Part shown: positions 40,350 to 54,532 of the stretch, piece by piece
Layout of the letters: each line of letters begins with the position of its first letter
Numbering within the stretch: the stretch's first letter is position 1
NCBI GenBank assembly: GCA_964006375.1
Contig: OZ023268.1
Span: 83,215,835-83,279,834, forward strand
Source of the DNA: Tillus elongatus
Lineage: Eukaryota > Arthropoda > Insecta > Coleoptera > Cleridae
Direction of reading: 5' to 3'
Length of the DNA: 64,000 nucleotides
Translations under genes and position numbers: made by a program
Notes under the pieces: generated by a model
Seen by the model: the letters and a program-made list of their open reading frames with translations, nothing else
Told to the model about the DNA's origin: nothing
The model's database searches: none

Positions 40350-40427
<78 letters not shown>
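40350..40427. repeat. (TA)n inside the older TA-carrying element
   Basis: About 78 bp of TA between the 3' arm and the body of the minus-strand copy. Confidence 0.96.
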
Positions 40428-40431
<4 letters not shown>

Positions 40432-40597
40432 GTATCTGAACGATAACTCAAAAAATACTAAACTGATTTGAACAAAACTTGGCACATATCTTTATTTTAT
40501 TAATACCGAGGACCAGTTCGTTAGCCAGCCTGACCCAGCCAGTTTGATTACAAAAAAATTGACTTTTCTGAAAAAAAATATATCTAAAAATAAAAAC

Positions 40598-42013
<1,416 letters not shown>

Positions 42014-42178
42014 ATGACAAAGTTATTTTGATGAAATTTGGTAGGTATGTTTCCACGATGACGACCTTATTATATATAAAAATTCTACTTTCTAGGTTTA
42101 TAAAAAAATGTGTTCTTCAAATTTAAAGCATTTAATAAAAATTCGCTACTACAACGCACTTCCTGCGTTCCGATTTTT

Positions 42179-43163
42179 TAAAATATAATTCACTTTGTTT
42201 GTGAAGTTTACTAACTGTTTTTGATGTTATACATAAAAAGTATACAAGGCTTTGTTAGACAAAATGTGAAGAAAAATCGTAACAGTATTCATATAATGTT
42301 TACAAAGAATCCAGGGCAGAACAGAGTTTAGGCGAGCAATCTAATTTAATTTAAGCTAATATAAAATAGTTTACGACCTAAACACTCAACTTCCCTTTGG
42401 ACGTACTTCGCGAATGTACTTCAGATTCTCCCACTCACCCTGTATCTGTCTCGCTCTCTGTTACTTCGAGCTTATCCCTGGCAGCTTGATGAGACCTTCA
42501 AACAACTCTACTTTTAATTATAACATATTAGAAGAGAGATGGGCGTACCTATGATAGAAGCAACCGCACCGCCCATTTCTATTTGTTATATGTCAAAACA
42601 AAAACAGGGAACACGACGGAGATTATAATTAAACTTCTGGTTTATACATACAAGAACCCGCAAGTCATTGGCATTCGCTTGTTAGACTGCTCGTTATGAA
42701 CTAGTGTTTTTATAGGTAGCTAAGAAAGTTCATTGTTACAAAACATGTCAGTATTGAATATATCATGGGCTCGTAAGTCCTCTGCAGTGACTGTAAAAGG
42801 CAAGGTATTATAGATGACGAGGCTGTATTAAATACCGCACATGTTATATTGTATGCCTTTAAGTAACGTTACCTAAAGGGGGTTGTTACATTATATTGAA
42901 GTCGTTAAGAAATGCTCTTTCAGAGATGTACTATGTAATATAGAAATTGCAACACCCTGTATATTCTTGATACATTATACTTAGTTTTGCCGAAATGTGT
43001 CTGGCATATGTTTCTCAAAAGTTGTCAACTTTAGATTTTGATGTACTGAAACCTAATTTCCATCTTCTCTCGTCTAATATTTTAATCACTGCCTTTATCA
43101 ACCGTAAGTCAGGATTATATCAGTATTCCATCTGGACGAAAAGCTGTTCTAGTTACATAATAT
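42179..43163. other. No recognisable gene
   Basis: Unassigned DNA. A CAACACCCTGTATATT sequence near 42949-42964 resembles the end of a Tc1/mariner inverted repeat, but no partner end was found. Confidence 0.4.
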
Positions 43164-43557
43164 TGTTACAAAGCACTTCAATAGACGTAGGTGCGGTGTT
43201 GCCACATCTCCAGAATTTCCCCAACATCTGGGAATTTTTGCACAATCTGGCAACACCGCCTCCCCACCCCCCTGGGGGTGCCTGGGGTGACCCCCCTCAG
43301 GCGAAGTCTCAACCCTCTAGGACCAGAAATAACGAAGTTACCAACTTGTGCCCCGTCGGAACGGATAACTGAGGTCTGCACATTCCGAACACCCTGTATA
43401 TACACCCTGTATACGCAGAGAACCCTTACACCCTGTATACGCAGAGAGATCTTATAGTTCGAGAAACACCTCTTGTGTAACATAGGAGTGGTGACCACAT
43501 TTGGATCATCCTGTATACACATCCCCCTGTATACACACGGGACCGATCTGTATTCAC

Positions 43558-43613
43558 AGAACCTTCTAGTAAAAGAAGGTTCTGGAACCTTCTGGAATGG
43601 AACGCTCTAGAAA
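43558..43613 (+). promoter_or_regulatory. Heat-shock-element-like GAA/TTC array
   Basis: Pentamers nGAAn/nTTCn in register: GAA and TTC at 43558-43567, a 6-bp gap, then six contiguous units at 43574-43603 (GAA, TTC, GAA, TTC, GAA, GAA), a 5-bp gap, and another GAA unit at 43609-43613. This is a strong match to the trimer binding pattern of heat shock factor, 20-75 bp upstream of the TATA box. It is duplicated in the 3' LTR at 46398-46453. Confidence 0.7.
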
Positions 43614-43633
43614 GGAGGGGAAGGTACGGCGAG

Positions 43634-43673
43634 TATATAAAAGCGAAAGCAAGCCAGCCCGAGTTAGTTCAGT
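43634..43673 (+). promoter_or_regulatory. LTR core promoter
   Basis: TATATAAAAG at 43634-43643, with arthropod-type initiator TCAGT motifs at 43669-43673 and 43675-43679. The same arrangement is at 46474 in the 3' LTR. The start of transcription is inferred. Confidence 0.65.
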
Positions 43674-43912
43674 TCAGTAAGAGAATGTGGTAGTGACTTG
43701 AAGAAGCAGTGTAAAGTGTTAAGAGAGTAGTGACTGTAGTACCAGATTAGTGACTTTTGTTGAGAGTAGTAATTGTAAGGCCAGTAAATGAAGTGTTTTG
43801 TGAGAGAGACATTCTAGAAATTTTATTGTATCCATATTTAGAGTGCAAATAAAGTTGTTTTGTTAAAATTAAAAGTCTCACTTATCCAGAACCCGGAGAA
43901 AACGCAACAATT

Positions 43913-43923
43913 TGGTGTCAGAA
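43913..43923 (+). promoter_or_regulatory. Gypsy primer binding site
   Basis: TGGTGTCAGAA three bases after the 5' LTR end, identical to the PBS of the deleted gypsy at 18271-18281. The tRNA matched was not determined. Confidence 0.7.
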
Positions 43924-43969
43924 GTGTGGGATAAGTGAGTGAAGAAGTGGACAACTAAGCTAGCTGTAA

Positions 43970-45991
43970 ATGGTAAACACTAGATCGACTGACTACCGAC
44001 GCTTTGTGAAGTACTTCAGCAGCATTGCGAAACCTCTGCATAGCCTGACTGAAAATAAGGTCGAGTTCATCTGGTCACCAGATTGCCAAGAGTCTTTTAG
44101 AGAACTCAAACATCGTCTTCTCACTGCTCCTATACTGGCTTATCCTCAGGACGAAGGACTGTTCATACTGGACACCGATGCTTCCCAGTATGGCATTGGG
44201 GCAGTACTCTCGCAGCTCCAAGCCGGAGAAGAAGTCGTGATAGGCTACTTCAGCAAAACGTTCGGAAAAGCAGAAAGGAATTACTGTGTAACCCGGAAAG
44301 AACTGCTGGCAGTTGTAAGATCCATCGAACATTTCCACAGCTTCCTGTACGGAAGAACATTCCGCGTGAGGTCGGATCACTCTGCTCTGCAATGGCTTCT
44401 GAACTTTAGAAAACCCGAAGGACAGATAGCCCGATGGATAGAGAAACTGCAGAGCTACGACTTCCGGATTGAACATCGAAGAGGAAGAAGTCACGCCAAT
44501 GCAGACAGCCTGTCAAGAAGACCATGTTCAGTGCATGAATGTAAATTTTGCGAGCGACAAGAGAACAAAGAGATCGACAAAGTAACTCATCAGATCAAAC
44601 AACTGGTGGCAGGACAGGAGAATAACACCGATCTAGACGTAAATCTTGAATACATCAGAGACGCACAGAAGACAGATCCAGACTTGAAAAATATTAGAGA
44701 ATGGCTACAAAAGGGGAAAAGACCTGAGTGGCACGATGTGTCCCGGTTTGGGGCGGAGGTTAAAGGCTACTGGCTACAATGGGACTCATTGTGTCTAAAG
44801 AATGACATGATCACTCGAAAATGGGAAACTGCCGATGGTAGAGACTGTATATACCAGACCGTTGTGCCAAGTGAGTGCATAGACAGTGTTCTTCAAGAGT
44901 TACACAATAGTAGAAGTGGAGGCCACTTTGGGGTCAACAGGACTCTTGCCAGAGTGAGAGACCGCTTCTATTGGATAAACTGCCGAAGAAGCGTGGAAGA
45001 ATGGTGCAAAAGGTGTGACCAATGTGCTTCAAAGAAAGGACCAAAGACCCGATCCAGAGGAAAAATGATGCAGTACATCTCAGGTACACCGTGGGAGAGA
45101 GTTGCCGTAGACATCGCAGGACCTTTTCCCATCACAGAGTCTGGGAACAGATACATAATGGTGGCGATGGACTACTTCTCGAAATGGCCTGAAGTTGCGC
45201 CGATCCCCAACCAAGAGGCAACGACCGTGGCAGAAGCCCTGATGGAAAATGTCATATCACGGCATGGCGTACCCTTGGAGATTCACACCGACCAGGGCCG
45301 GAATTTCGAATCAGAGGTCTGGAAGAGCCTAATGGACTTGCTAGGCAAAAAGAAAACGAGAACAACGCCACTCCACCCTCAATCAGATGGCATGGTAGAA
45401 CGGCATAACAGGACCATCAATCAGTATCTTGCTATGTTTGTTGACGAGAATCAGAGAACCTGGGACAAGCTGATACCTCTGTTCCTCCTAGCTTACAGAA
45501 GCTCTCAGCATGAATCTACCGGCTACACTCCATCCATGATGTTGACCGGCAGAGAGATGCGGCTACCAATCGACATGACGAGACCACCACCGAACGAGGA
45601 CATAGCGGACCTAGCTACGTTACCTGAGTATGTCGCCGACCTAGAAGGAAAACTGCGCACTATACACAGATGTGTCAGAGATAGGCTCCTCTTAAGCAGT
45701 GACCGGATGAAGATGCGCTTGGATCGCAGAGCAACACCCCATACATTCAAGGAAGGTGATGCAGTGTGGCTGTACCAACCAACAAGGAGAAAGGGCCTCA
45801 GTCCCAAACTTCAGAAACCATGGGAAGGGCCATACTTGGTGACTAAGAAAATTAACGACCTAGTCTACAGAATCCAGCTGTCTCCAAGAACTAAACCCAA
45901 AGTTGTTCACATAGAGAGGTTGAGTCCCTATCGGGGCAACGAACCCCCAAGTTGGCGGCCGGTAAATACTGTTCGGGACGAACAGTCTTAA
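43970..45991 (+). CDS. Gypsy RNase H-integrase polyprotein with gag-like start
   Basis: A 673-residue intact frame. Residues 1-7 (MVNTRST) look like a gag-type start fused directly to the end of the RT domain (YRRFVKYFSSIAKPLHSLTE). RNase H follows at about 45-190 (FILDTDASQYGIGAV, RKELLAVVRS, VRSDHSALQWL). An H2C2 zinc region lies near 305-355 (HFGVNRTLARVRDRFYW, CKRCDQCASKK). The integrase core has VDIAGPF, HTDQGRNFES and GMVERHN, with 35 residues between the second Asp and the Glu. The C-terminal domain is GPYLVTKKINDLVYRIQLSP. Gag, protease and the RT catalytic part are missing by an in-frame deletion. Depending on the true gag start, translation could still make integrase. The start chosen is the first ATG after the PBS. 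Confidence 0.85.
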   Translation: MVNTRSTDYRRFVKYFSSIAKPLHSLTENKVEFIWSPDCQESFRELKHRLLTAPILAYPQDEGLFILDTDASQYGIGAVLSQLQAGEEVVIGYFSKTFGKAERNYCVTRKELLAVVRSIEHFHSFLYGRTFRVRSDHSALQWLLNFRKPEGQIARWIEKLQSYDFRIEHRRGRSHANADSLSRRPCSVHECKFCERQENKEIDKVTHQIKQLVAGQENNTDLDVNLEYIRDAQKTDPDLKNIREWLQKGKRPEWHDVSRFGAEVKGYWLQWDSLCLKNDMITRKWETADGRDCIYQTVVPSECIDSVLQELHNSRSGGHFGVNRTLARVRDRFYWINCRRSVEEWCKRCDQCASKKGPKTRSRGKMMQYISGTPWERVAVDIAGPFPITESGNRYIMVAMDYFSKWPEVAPIPNQEATTVAEALMENVISRHGVPLEIHTDQGRNFESEVWKSLMDLLGKKKTRTTPLHPQSDGMVERHNRTINQYLAMFVDENQRTWDKLIPLFLLAYRSSQHESTGYTPSMMLTGREMRLPIDMTRPPPNEDIADLATLPEYVADLEGKLRTIHRCVRDRLLLSSDRMKMRLDRRATPHTFKEGDAVWLYQPTRRKGLSPKLQKPWEGPYLVTKKINDLVYRIQLSPRTKPKVVHIERLSPYRGNEPPSWRPVNTVRDEQS

Positions 45992-46003
45992 GGAGGGGGG
46001 CAG

Positions 46004-46747
46004 TGTTACAAAGCACTTCAATAGACGTAGGTGCGGTGTTGCCACATCTCCAGAATTTCCCCAACATCTGGGAATTTTTGCACAATCTGGCAACACCGCC
46101 TCCCCACCCCCCTGGGGGTGCCTGGGGTGACCCCCCTCAGGCGAAGTCTCAACCCTCTAGGACCAGAAATAACGAAGTTACCAACTTGTGCCCCGTCGGA
46201 ACGGATAACTGAGGTCTGCACATTCCGAACACCCTGTATATACACCCTGTATACGCAGAGAACCCTTACACCCTGTATACGCAGAGAGATCTTATAGTTC
46301 GAGAAACACCTCTTGTGTAACATAGGAGTGGTGACCACATTTGGATCATCCTGTATACACATCCCCCTGTATACACACGGGACCGATCTGTATTCACAGA
46401 ACCTTCTAGTAAAAGAAGGTTCTGGAACCTTCTGGAATGGAACGCTCTAGAAAGGAGGGGAAGGTACGGCGAGTATATAAAAGCGAAAGCAAGCCAGCCC
46501 GAGTTAGTTCAGTTCAGTAAGAGAATGTGGTAGTGACTTGAAGAAGCAGTGTAAAGTGTTAAGAGAGTAGTGACTGTAGTACCAGATTAGTGACTTTTGT
46601 TGAGAGTAGTAATTGTAAGGCCAGTAAATGAAGTGTTTTGTGAGAGACATTCTAGAAATTTTATTGTATCCATATTTAGAGTGCAAATAAAGTTGTTTTG
46701 TTAAAATTAAAAGTCTCACTTATCCAGAACCCGGAGAAAACGCAACA
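46004..46747 (+). repeat. 3' LTR of young gypsy element
   Basis: 744 bp, the same sequence as the 5' LTR apart from the GA indel. The polypurine tract lies immediately upstream. Confidence 0.93.
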
Positions 46748-46880
46748 ATATTTACAAAATATAACTCATTTGGTATAGTACAGGCAATAGAGGAGCCCGT
46801 TACTCTTGTCCATAATGCACTAAACTACAGGAGCTTTTTGTTTTGATACATAGGTTCAGAATGACGTACTGAATGTAAAA

Positions 46881-47965
46881 ACTCTGGACGCAGCAAGTGC
46901 GTTATGGAAGTGAATTTTCATAAAAATGTTTTTAATTACAAATATATCGCTCTAATCCGAGCAGGCATCAATTTGGTTACCGGTATAACCTATATAGTAG
47001 GAACAATGTACCACATTTTATCAAAATATTTATTCGAAAATGTATAAAAATTTTCCGAAAATAAACTTTAAATGTTTCTGAGAAAACTGGTATCTTAGCC
47101 AATGAACCTTAGGTTAATAGCAAATTGAGTGATTGAAATTTGAAACATTTAATGAAAATTCTCAACCAAAACGCCCTTGCTGCGTTCATACAAAAATTTT
47201 CCGAAAATATAGTTAAATGTTGGTTTCCTAACCAAGAAAACTTACGTTAATAGCAAATGAGTTATTGAAATTTGGAGGATTTAATGAAAATTTGCTACCA
47301 AAATGCACTTACTGCCTCCAAATTTTTCTTACAAACATGCATCATATTTCGATTAAAAATGCTAAAATGCAGTGGCGAATTTGTTCTACGAAAATCTGCT
47401 AAAAAATATAGACCGTTAAACCATAAACTTCACTAAACCTACAGCGAAAGCACCAACTTAACTAAACCGACAGCCAAAGCATCAGAGAAATGGTCTATTT
47501 GACATGAATTTTCTGTAAATAGTAAATATTAAAAAAAAAATCAATGACGGTTGAATCTGAAACTAAAGGGTTCGCAGAACACTCTTCTTGCAACATTTTC
47601 TTTTCACAATCCGTATTTGTTTCACGTTCTTTGCCTAAATATTGCCAATTTTGACATTTTAGATTGCGAGTTTGACGTTTTGAGGATAACTCCAAAATTT
47701 GTTGCTTTAGTTGCCCGTAACTTTTTTGTCCTTAAACTTAGAGACCTAAATTTTGGTACATGGTTCACTATTTATAATACAAATACGCGTAACAAATTTG
47801 GTTGTTATTTACGGAAATATGAATTTTTTTTAAAGAAAACACAACATTTTTCGGGAAAACCTGGTCCGATTTTCCTGGCTAACGAACTTATCCAAGCCAC
47901 ATTCAAAAGGAAGGTACTCACCAAATTTGATCAAGATCGGTCTATAATTTTTTGAGTTATCGGTA

Positions 47966-48024
<59 letters not shown>

Positions 48025-48146
48025 GAAACCGACTTCGGATTTGGGTTCCAGGGGTCCTAAATAGCGCTTATTTGAAGAAATTTTTTTGAAATTCAAAAGT
48101 CGGGATCTCCTCATCGGTGAATTTTTTTAAAGAAAATTCACTAAAA
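46881..48146 (+). mobile_element. TA-carrying element inserted in element E
   Basis: Starts CTCTGGACGCAGCAAGTGCG directly after GTAAAAA and ends ATTCACTAAAA before CACAAAATCC. The uninterrupted right arm of element E reads GTAAAAACACAAAATCC in complement, fixing both ends to within the A-run. The 5' module with inverted ends is followed by a partial duplicate of its second end (47190-47330), then body, (TA)n at 47969-48017 and the 3' arm. Confidence 0.85.
47969..48017. repeat. (TA)n inside TA-carrying element
   Basis: About 49 bp of TA after the conserved GAGTTATCGGTACGATA junction. Confidence 0.96.
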
Positions 48147-49105
48147 CACAAAATCCTTACAAATTAGGAGGGCCACCATTTTGAGAAAAACCGTTTCGGC
48201 CTATATCTCCGTAACCATGCACTTTAGGGCAAAAACTGTAATAATCTTTATTGTAGATAATTATATTTCCCATATTTTTTGTTAAATAATTTATTTTGTA
48301 TCACTCACCGTTTACAACTTATACGACTATTATTAATCATTTATTGACTTTTTTACCTATACCTTTTTTAATAATTGTTAAACAATAAAATCATTATAAC
48401 TTAACTTTTCAATAGATAAATTTCCTACAACTCTTACTTAAAACTTTTTCTTCTCAAAACAATATTTTCAAAGTTATAACGCGTTAAATGTTGCACTTTT
48501 CAATCGACAAATTTTCTACAAATTTTACTTAAAACTTTTTTTATCTCCAATTAATAACTTCAAAGTTATAACGCGTTAAATGTTGCACTAATAAATAATT
48601 TGCCTTCTTACCTGAAAAAAAAACAGCAAGAACCCGTTGAATTTTTCAAATTATTTATATAATATTTTATACAATAAATAGTACTCTACCCTTCGATTTT
48701 TATCAAATAATCAATTATATACTGATGGCAGAAGGTAATAAACGACAAAGAAAACGGGAAATCAATTTAATAAGGCAAGTGCTGGTCCAAGTCACAATTT
48801 TGATAGGTTTTTCCAAATAGAGTAATCAAAACTTATAAAGATGACATTGACTATAAAAATTTTGACATACCAAATAGTGCATTTTGCTTCCTTAATAAAT
48901 CTCTTTATCGTCAACAACCCCATTCTGTGCATTTACTTCCAATGCTCAATAACCATTTATTAATACTTTCTGCATTGAATCATTCTTTTTGCCCTTGTTA
49001 TTTGAGAAAACCCAAATGCCAATTTAGAGAAAATTTTAAGTATACATTCACCGTTGGAGACCTTTCAGGTCAATTCGAGAACCTTCTATAAGAAAGAATG
49101 GTCTG

Positions 49106-49206
<101 letters not shown>

Positions 49207-49755
49207 CAGATGTTGGATGACTCAGTTTTCATGCCCAGACAGGCGTCAACCGTCTAGGCACAGGATTTTTGAAATTAACGAAATGAATGAAAATATTGAT
49301 TTGAGAAAAAAAGTTTTCAATAAAAGTTGTAGGAAATTTGTCTATTGAAAAGTTAAGTTATAAGCATTTTGTTTTTTAAACAATTATTAACAAAGATATA
49401 GGTAAAAGTCAATAAATGAATCCTCATAGTCGCATAAGTTGTAAACGGTGAGTGATACAAAAAAAATTAACAAAAAATATGAGAAATGAAATTATCTACA
49501 ATAAAGGTCATCACCATTTTTGGCGTAAAGTACACGGTAACGGAAATATAGGCCGAAACGGTTTTTCTCGAAATGGCGGCACTTCCGCCCTCCTAATTTG
49601 TAAGGATTTTGTGTTTTTACATTCAGTACGTCATTCTGAACCTATGTATCAAAAAAATAAACTCCTGTAGTTTAATGCAGAAACAAATTCTCTATTGCCA
49701 GTATTAGTAGCGACACGATGTTTAAATAATTTTATACTTTTTAATCAGTTAGTTA

Positions 49756-49757
49756 GT

Positions 49758-49822
<65 letters not shown>
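49756..49822. repeat. (TAA)n microsatellite
   Basis: About 22 TAA/AAT units immediately upstream of a string of Dong-like LINE fragments. Confidence 0.95.
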
Positions 49823-49829
<7 letters not shown>

Positions 49830-49844
49830 GTTAAATAAAAATAA

Positions 49845-50515
49845 TAGAAATCTGCCATCGCCGGTCCCAAGCCCGGGTGAGAAAGGAGGAGGGGGGTGGA
49901 GTAACAACCACGTTAAAAAATCAGGGTCTGTCTGGCCCGGACGGTAAGACCCTGTAAGGACCCCTGCCTAGGGTCACAGGCCTGTCTGGCCGGTGTGTGT
50001 ACTGCTTCCAGCAGTATGCTCACCGCTACACGTAAGGATGTAGACGGTACAGCCAGCGACGCCAGCTGTCCGCGGTCCTATTTGCCCTCTTTTTCCTTAA
50101 TCAAGTTATCTCACTCCTTCCTTCATCCCTACCTGGGCTACCAGGGTTAATTGGTGGCACACCCATTGAAATGGAGTTAAACGAAATCCTTAGAACAATA
50201 CCGCTGCCTGAGGTTCGCCAGGGCATGTCTGGAGCCGGCGCTGGACATGACAGCATGCGGGACGTCGGTGGCGGGGTGCTGATGAGGCGGGCCCCTGTCA
50301 TGCAAGAAATTACAGCCCAAAATCAACAGCAGGGAGCCTGGTAAGACCAAGAGCTCCACCCACTGACGATTCTGCGCAGGAAAATCAGCCAGCGCTCACC
50401 CAGATGGGATTACTAAAACGGCGCATGAAATGGACTATGGATATGAATGAAACCATCATGCGCATTTACTACAAAGTAACACAACTCGGACCACAGACGA
50501 CCGGAATAATAATAA
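49845..50515 (+). pseudogene. LINE 5'-region fragment (R4/Dong-like)
   Basis: GC-richer DNA starting near CCATCGCCGGTCCCAAGCCC. The conceptual translation includes KSGSVWPGR and, near 50420, RMKWTMDMNETIMRIYYKVT, a segment seen near the N-terminus of some insect LINE proteins. Frames are broken. It ends in AATAATAATAA (50503-50515). Confidence 0.5.
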
Positions 50516-50790
50516 TAAGTTCCTAGAAATCTTTGAGGGAACGTTAAGAGATTGGAGAGCATCTTTATAAGGCTATGCAGAAGGCAGTAATACTTGCAAC
50601 TGCCTGCGCCGTGCGGAGATTCCTGGGAAATGAAGATGTGTCGCGTTTTCGATCAGGGCCCGATAACTTGGAAAGGGCCCCATCTGAGCTCAGTCCCTCT
50701 GGTAACTGAGATACCTAGTGACCGTTCTCCTTTGACGGAGTGTGGAAGCCCTTCAGGCTAAAGTCAATAATAATAATATTTATAATAATG
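50516..50790 (+). pseudogene. Dong-like LINE 3' tail, copy 1
   Basis: Reads AVILATACAVRRFLGNEDVS and DNLERAPSELSPSGN followed by a stop, then AAGTCAATAATAATAAT. The same tail recurs at 51050-51258. The TAA-repeat 3' end and the VRRFLG tail fit the R4/Dong group. The copy is strongly 5'-truncated. Confidence 0.6.
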
Positions 50791-50824
50791 ATAATAATAA
50801 TAGTAGTAGTAGTAATAATAATAA

Positions 50825-51296
50825 GTCCTGCAACAAAGCGACGCTGATTGATGTGGCCATCCCGAATACTAATAACCTAGAGATAAGTACAACGAGAAGA
50901 TAATTAAGTACAGAGACCTCGACATACAAGCAAGGAGACAGTGGAGGGCAGATGGTGTCCAGGTGATCCCAATAGTTATGTCGTCAACTGGTGTGGTTCC
51001 TAAGAACCTTTGAGAGAACATTAAGATACTGGGTCTTGAAGATCATCTTTATAAGGTTATTCAGAAGGGGGTAATACTGGAAAATGCCCACACCGTGCGG
51101 AGATTCCTGGGAAATGAGGATGAGTCGCGTTGTCTTTCAGGCCGCGATAACTTGGAAAGGGCTTCATCTGAGCTCAGTTCCTTTCGTATTTGAGATACCT
51201 GGGATGATTAAATGTTCCCCTTTGAGGGAGTGTGAAAGTCCTTCAGGCTAAAGTCAATAATAATAATAATAAACATAATAATAATAATAATAAACG
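50825..51296 (+). pseudogene. Dong-like LINE 3' tail, copy 2
   Basis: Longer than copy 1: VAIPNTNNLE, KYRDLDIQARRQWR, VQVIPIVMSSTGVVPKNL, then LEDHLYKVIQKGVILENAHT and VRRFLGNEDES, ending DNLERASSELSSF. It has premature stops. It ends AAAGTCAATAATAATAAT and (AAT)n at 51258-51296. Tandem to copy 1 in the same orientation, both bounded by TAA repeats. Confidence 0.65.
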
Positions 51297-51589
51297 ATAC
51301 TGAATACCATCAATGAATGTGAAACTAACATAGCGGTTATGGAAAATAACAACCCGATGCAGAGTGCTTATACTGTCGGGGCACCCACCCGTGTTCTAAG
51401 AGTGGAGAGGGTTGCGATTGATATAACCTATGTCATCCATGGGCACGTAAAGCGTGCGCTGGAATCGAAGGCGATGACGGTTCAATTGGTGATATCTGCA
51501 TATAAAATAACATTAAAGGCAGACCCAAATTGGGAATCCGGTGGTCTAGTTTAGAAAACCGCTTGCTTAATTTGGAAGATACATTATTT

Positions 51590-52256
51590 TTTCCAGTTAT
51601 TTTCCGATTCACAAAACACAGCTTTTCAAACCACTAGTTTATTAGAGCAACTAAAGCATTTCTCTATTACCAAATGTCTACAGTTTACTTTTCGCCTTTA
51701 TTAGTCGGCACAATCACTGATTTACTTAATACCATTGAAATGCATGGTTGACATGGAAGCTAATCCTAATGAATGACAGTTGAGGCAAATTTTCAACAGA
51801 CGAGATGGGACATAAAAGGAGTTGTCTTTTTCTTACTCACTAGCCGTATGGAAATATTTAACTGTACCAATTTTTTTTAATTATTTAAAAATCCTTGTTA
51901 GCGTTAACAAACGTTCTTATCTATGCATTAACCAAAACCAGGTAGAACAATTAGAAATTTTTACAAATCTCACAAACAAGCCTTATCTGTGGGTGTGCGA
52001 CAGAGATAACCACCCCTTTGATTGCCGGTCTCACTTGTGTGTCAAAAAATCGATATTGAAAGGACTGCCGAGCCCCTTCCAGTGTAAGGTTACATTTCAG
52101 TGCTTAATGCTGACCTGACTGCTCTATCTGCGGCTGGTTTAGTTACACTGTCGCTACTGGTTCTAGACCTTTCTAGATTCTAGATTCTGATTGTTACACA
52201 TCTGTCAGTTCTCGTTCATTCTCGAAATATACCTAATTCCAGAGTGCTTGCTGCTA
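51590..52256. repeat. Probable gypsy LTR remnant
   Basis: ACAAAACACAGCTTTTCAAA at 51610 and the following CTAAAGCATTTCTCT match the LTR at 14884-15255. At 52232-52256, CCAGAGTGCTTGCTGCTACA resembles the other end of that LTR (CCAGAGTATTCGCTGTGACA). The middle (51720-52140) does not match, so the copy is interrupted or diverged. Confidence 0.42.
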
Positions 52257-52427
52257 CAAACACACTCTACAAGCTGCCTGTTACCTTAGAGGTAATATGC
52301 TCTATAGAGTTCATAAACCTAACTATTATAGATGATATAACAATACTTTGTATATCGTTACTATGACAACACACTAAACATTTTAGTGTCGTATTTGTTT
52401 AATAAAAATCAGATTTTCCATTCCCTA

Positions 52428-54290
<1,863 letters not shown>

Positions 54291-54532
54291 TACTGCTTTA
54301 ATATAAAGGTGACCTTATTTACGCTACATCTCCTTACGCAAAATATTTAGTTAAAGTAAAAGTAAATTCAGTCACTAAATGTTTTGAGAAAACAACTAAT
54401 CGGTGTCTTCTTCTTAACTGTTTAAATTCCAGGTATTTGCACATTTCACAAGTTCCACTTTAATTTTCTATTATTATTTACCAATAAAAAAAAACTGTCA
54501 GTAGTCAGATTATACTACTTTTGTCGACTCAC

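Larger units (their letters stand above)
43164..43909 (+). repeat. 5' LTR of young gypsy element
   Basis: 746 bp, TGTTAC...CAACA. It differs from the 3' LTR, as far as I can see, only by one extra GA in a GAGA run near 43803. It contains a 12-bp inverted repeat (GCGGTGTTGCCA at 43193 and TGGCAACACCGC at 43248), tandem CACCCTGTATACGCAGAGA units (about 43388-43450), a heat-shock-element-like array, a TATA box and an AATAAA signal near 43847. Confidence 0.93.
43164..46747 (+). mobile_element. Young Ty3/gypsy element with internal deletion
   Basis: Complete LTR-to-LTR insertion: 5' LTR 43164-43909, PBS 43913-43923, one open frame 43970-45991, polypurine tract AAGGAGGGGGGCAG just before the 3' LTR, 3' LTR 46004-46747. 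A 4-bp duplication ATAT flanks it (43160-43163 and 46748-46751). The internal region is only 2.1 kb, because gag, protease and most of RT are absent. No env is present. Confidence 0.92.

Noticed and set aside
43178..43522. Open frames inside the gypsy LTRs (also at 46018-46362)
   Set aside because: They lie in LTR DNA, have no family features and are identical in both LTRs only because the LTRs are.
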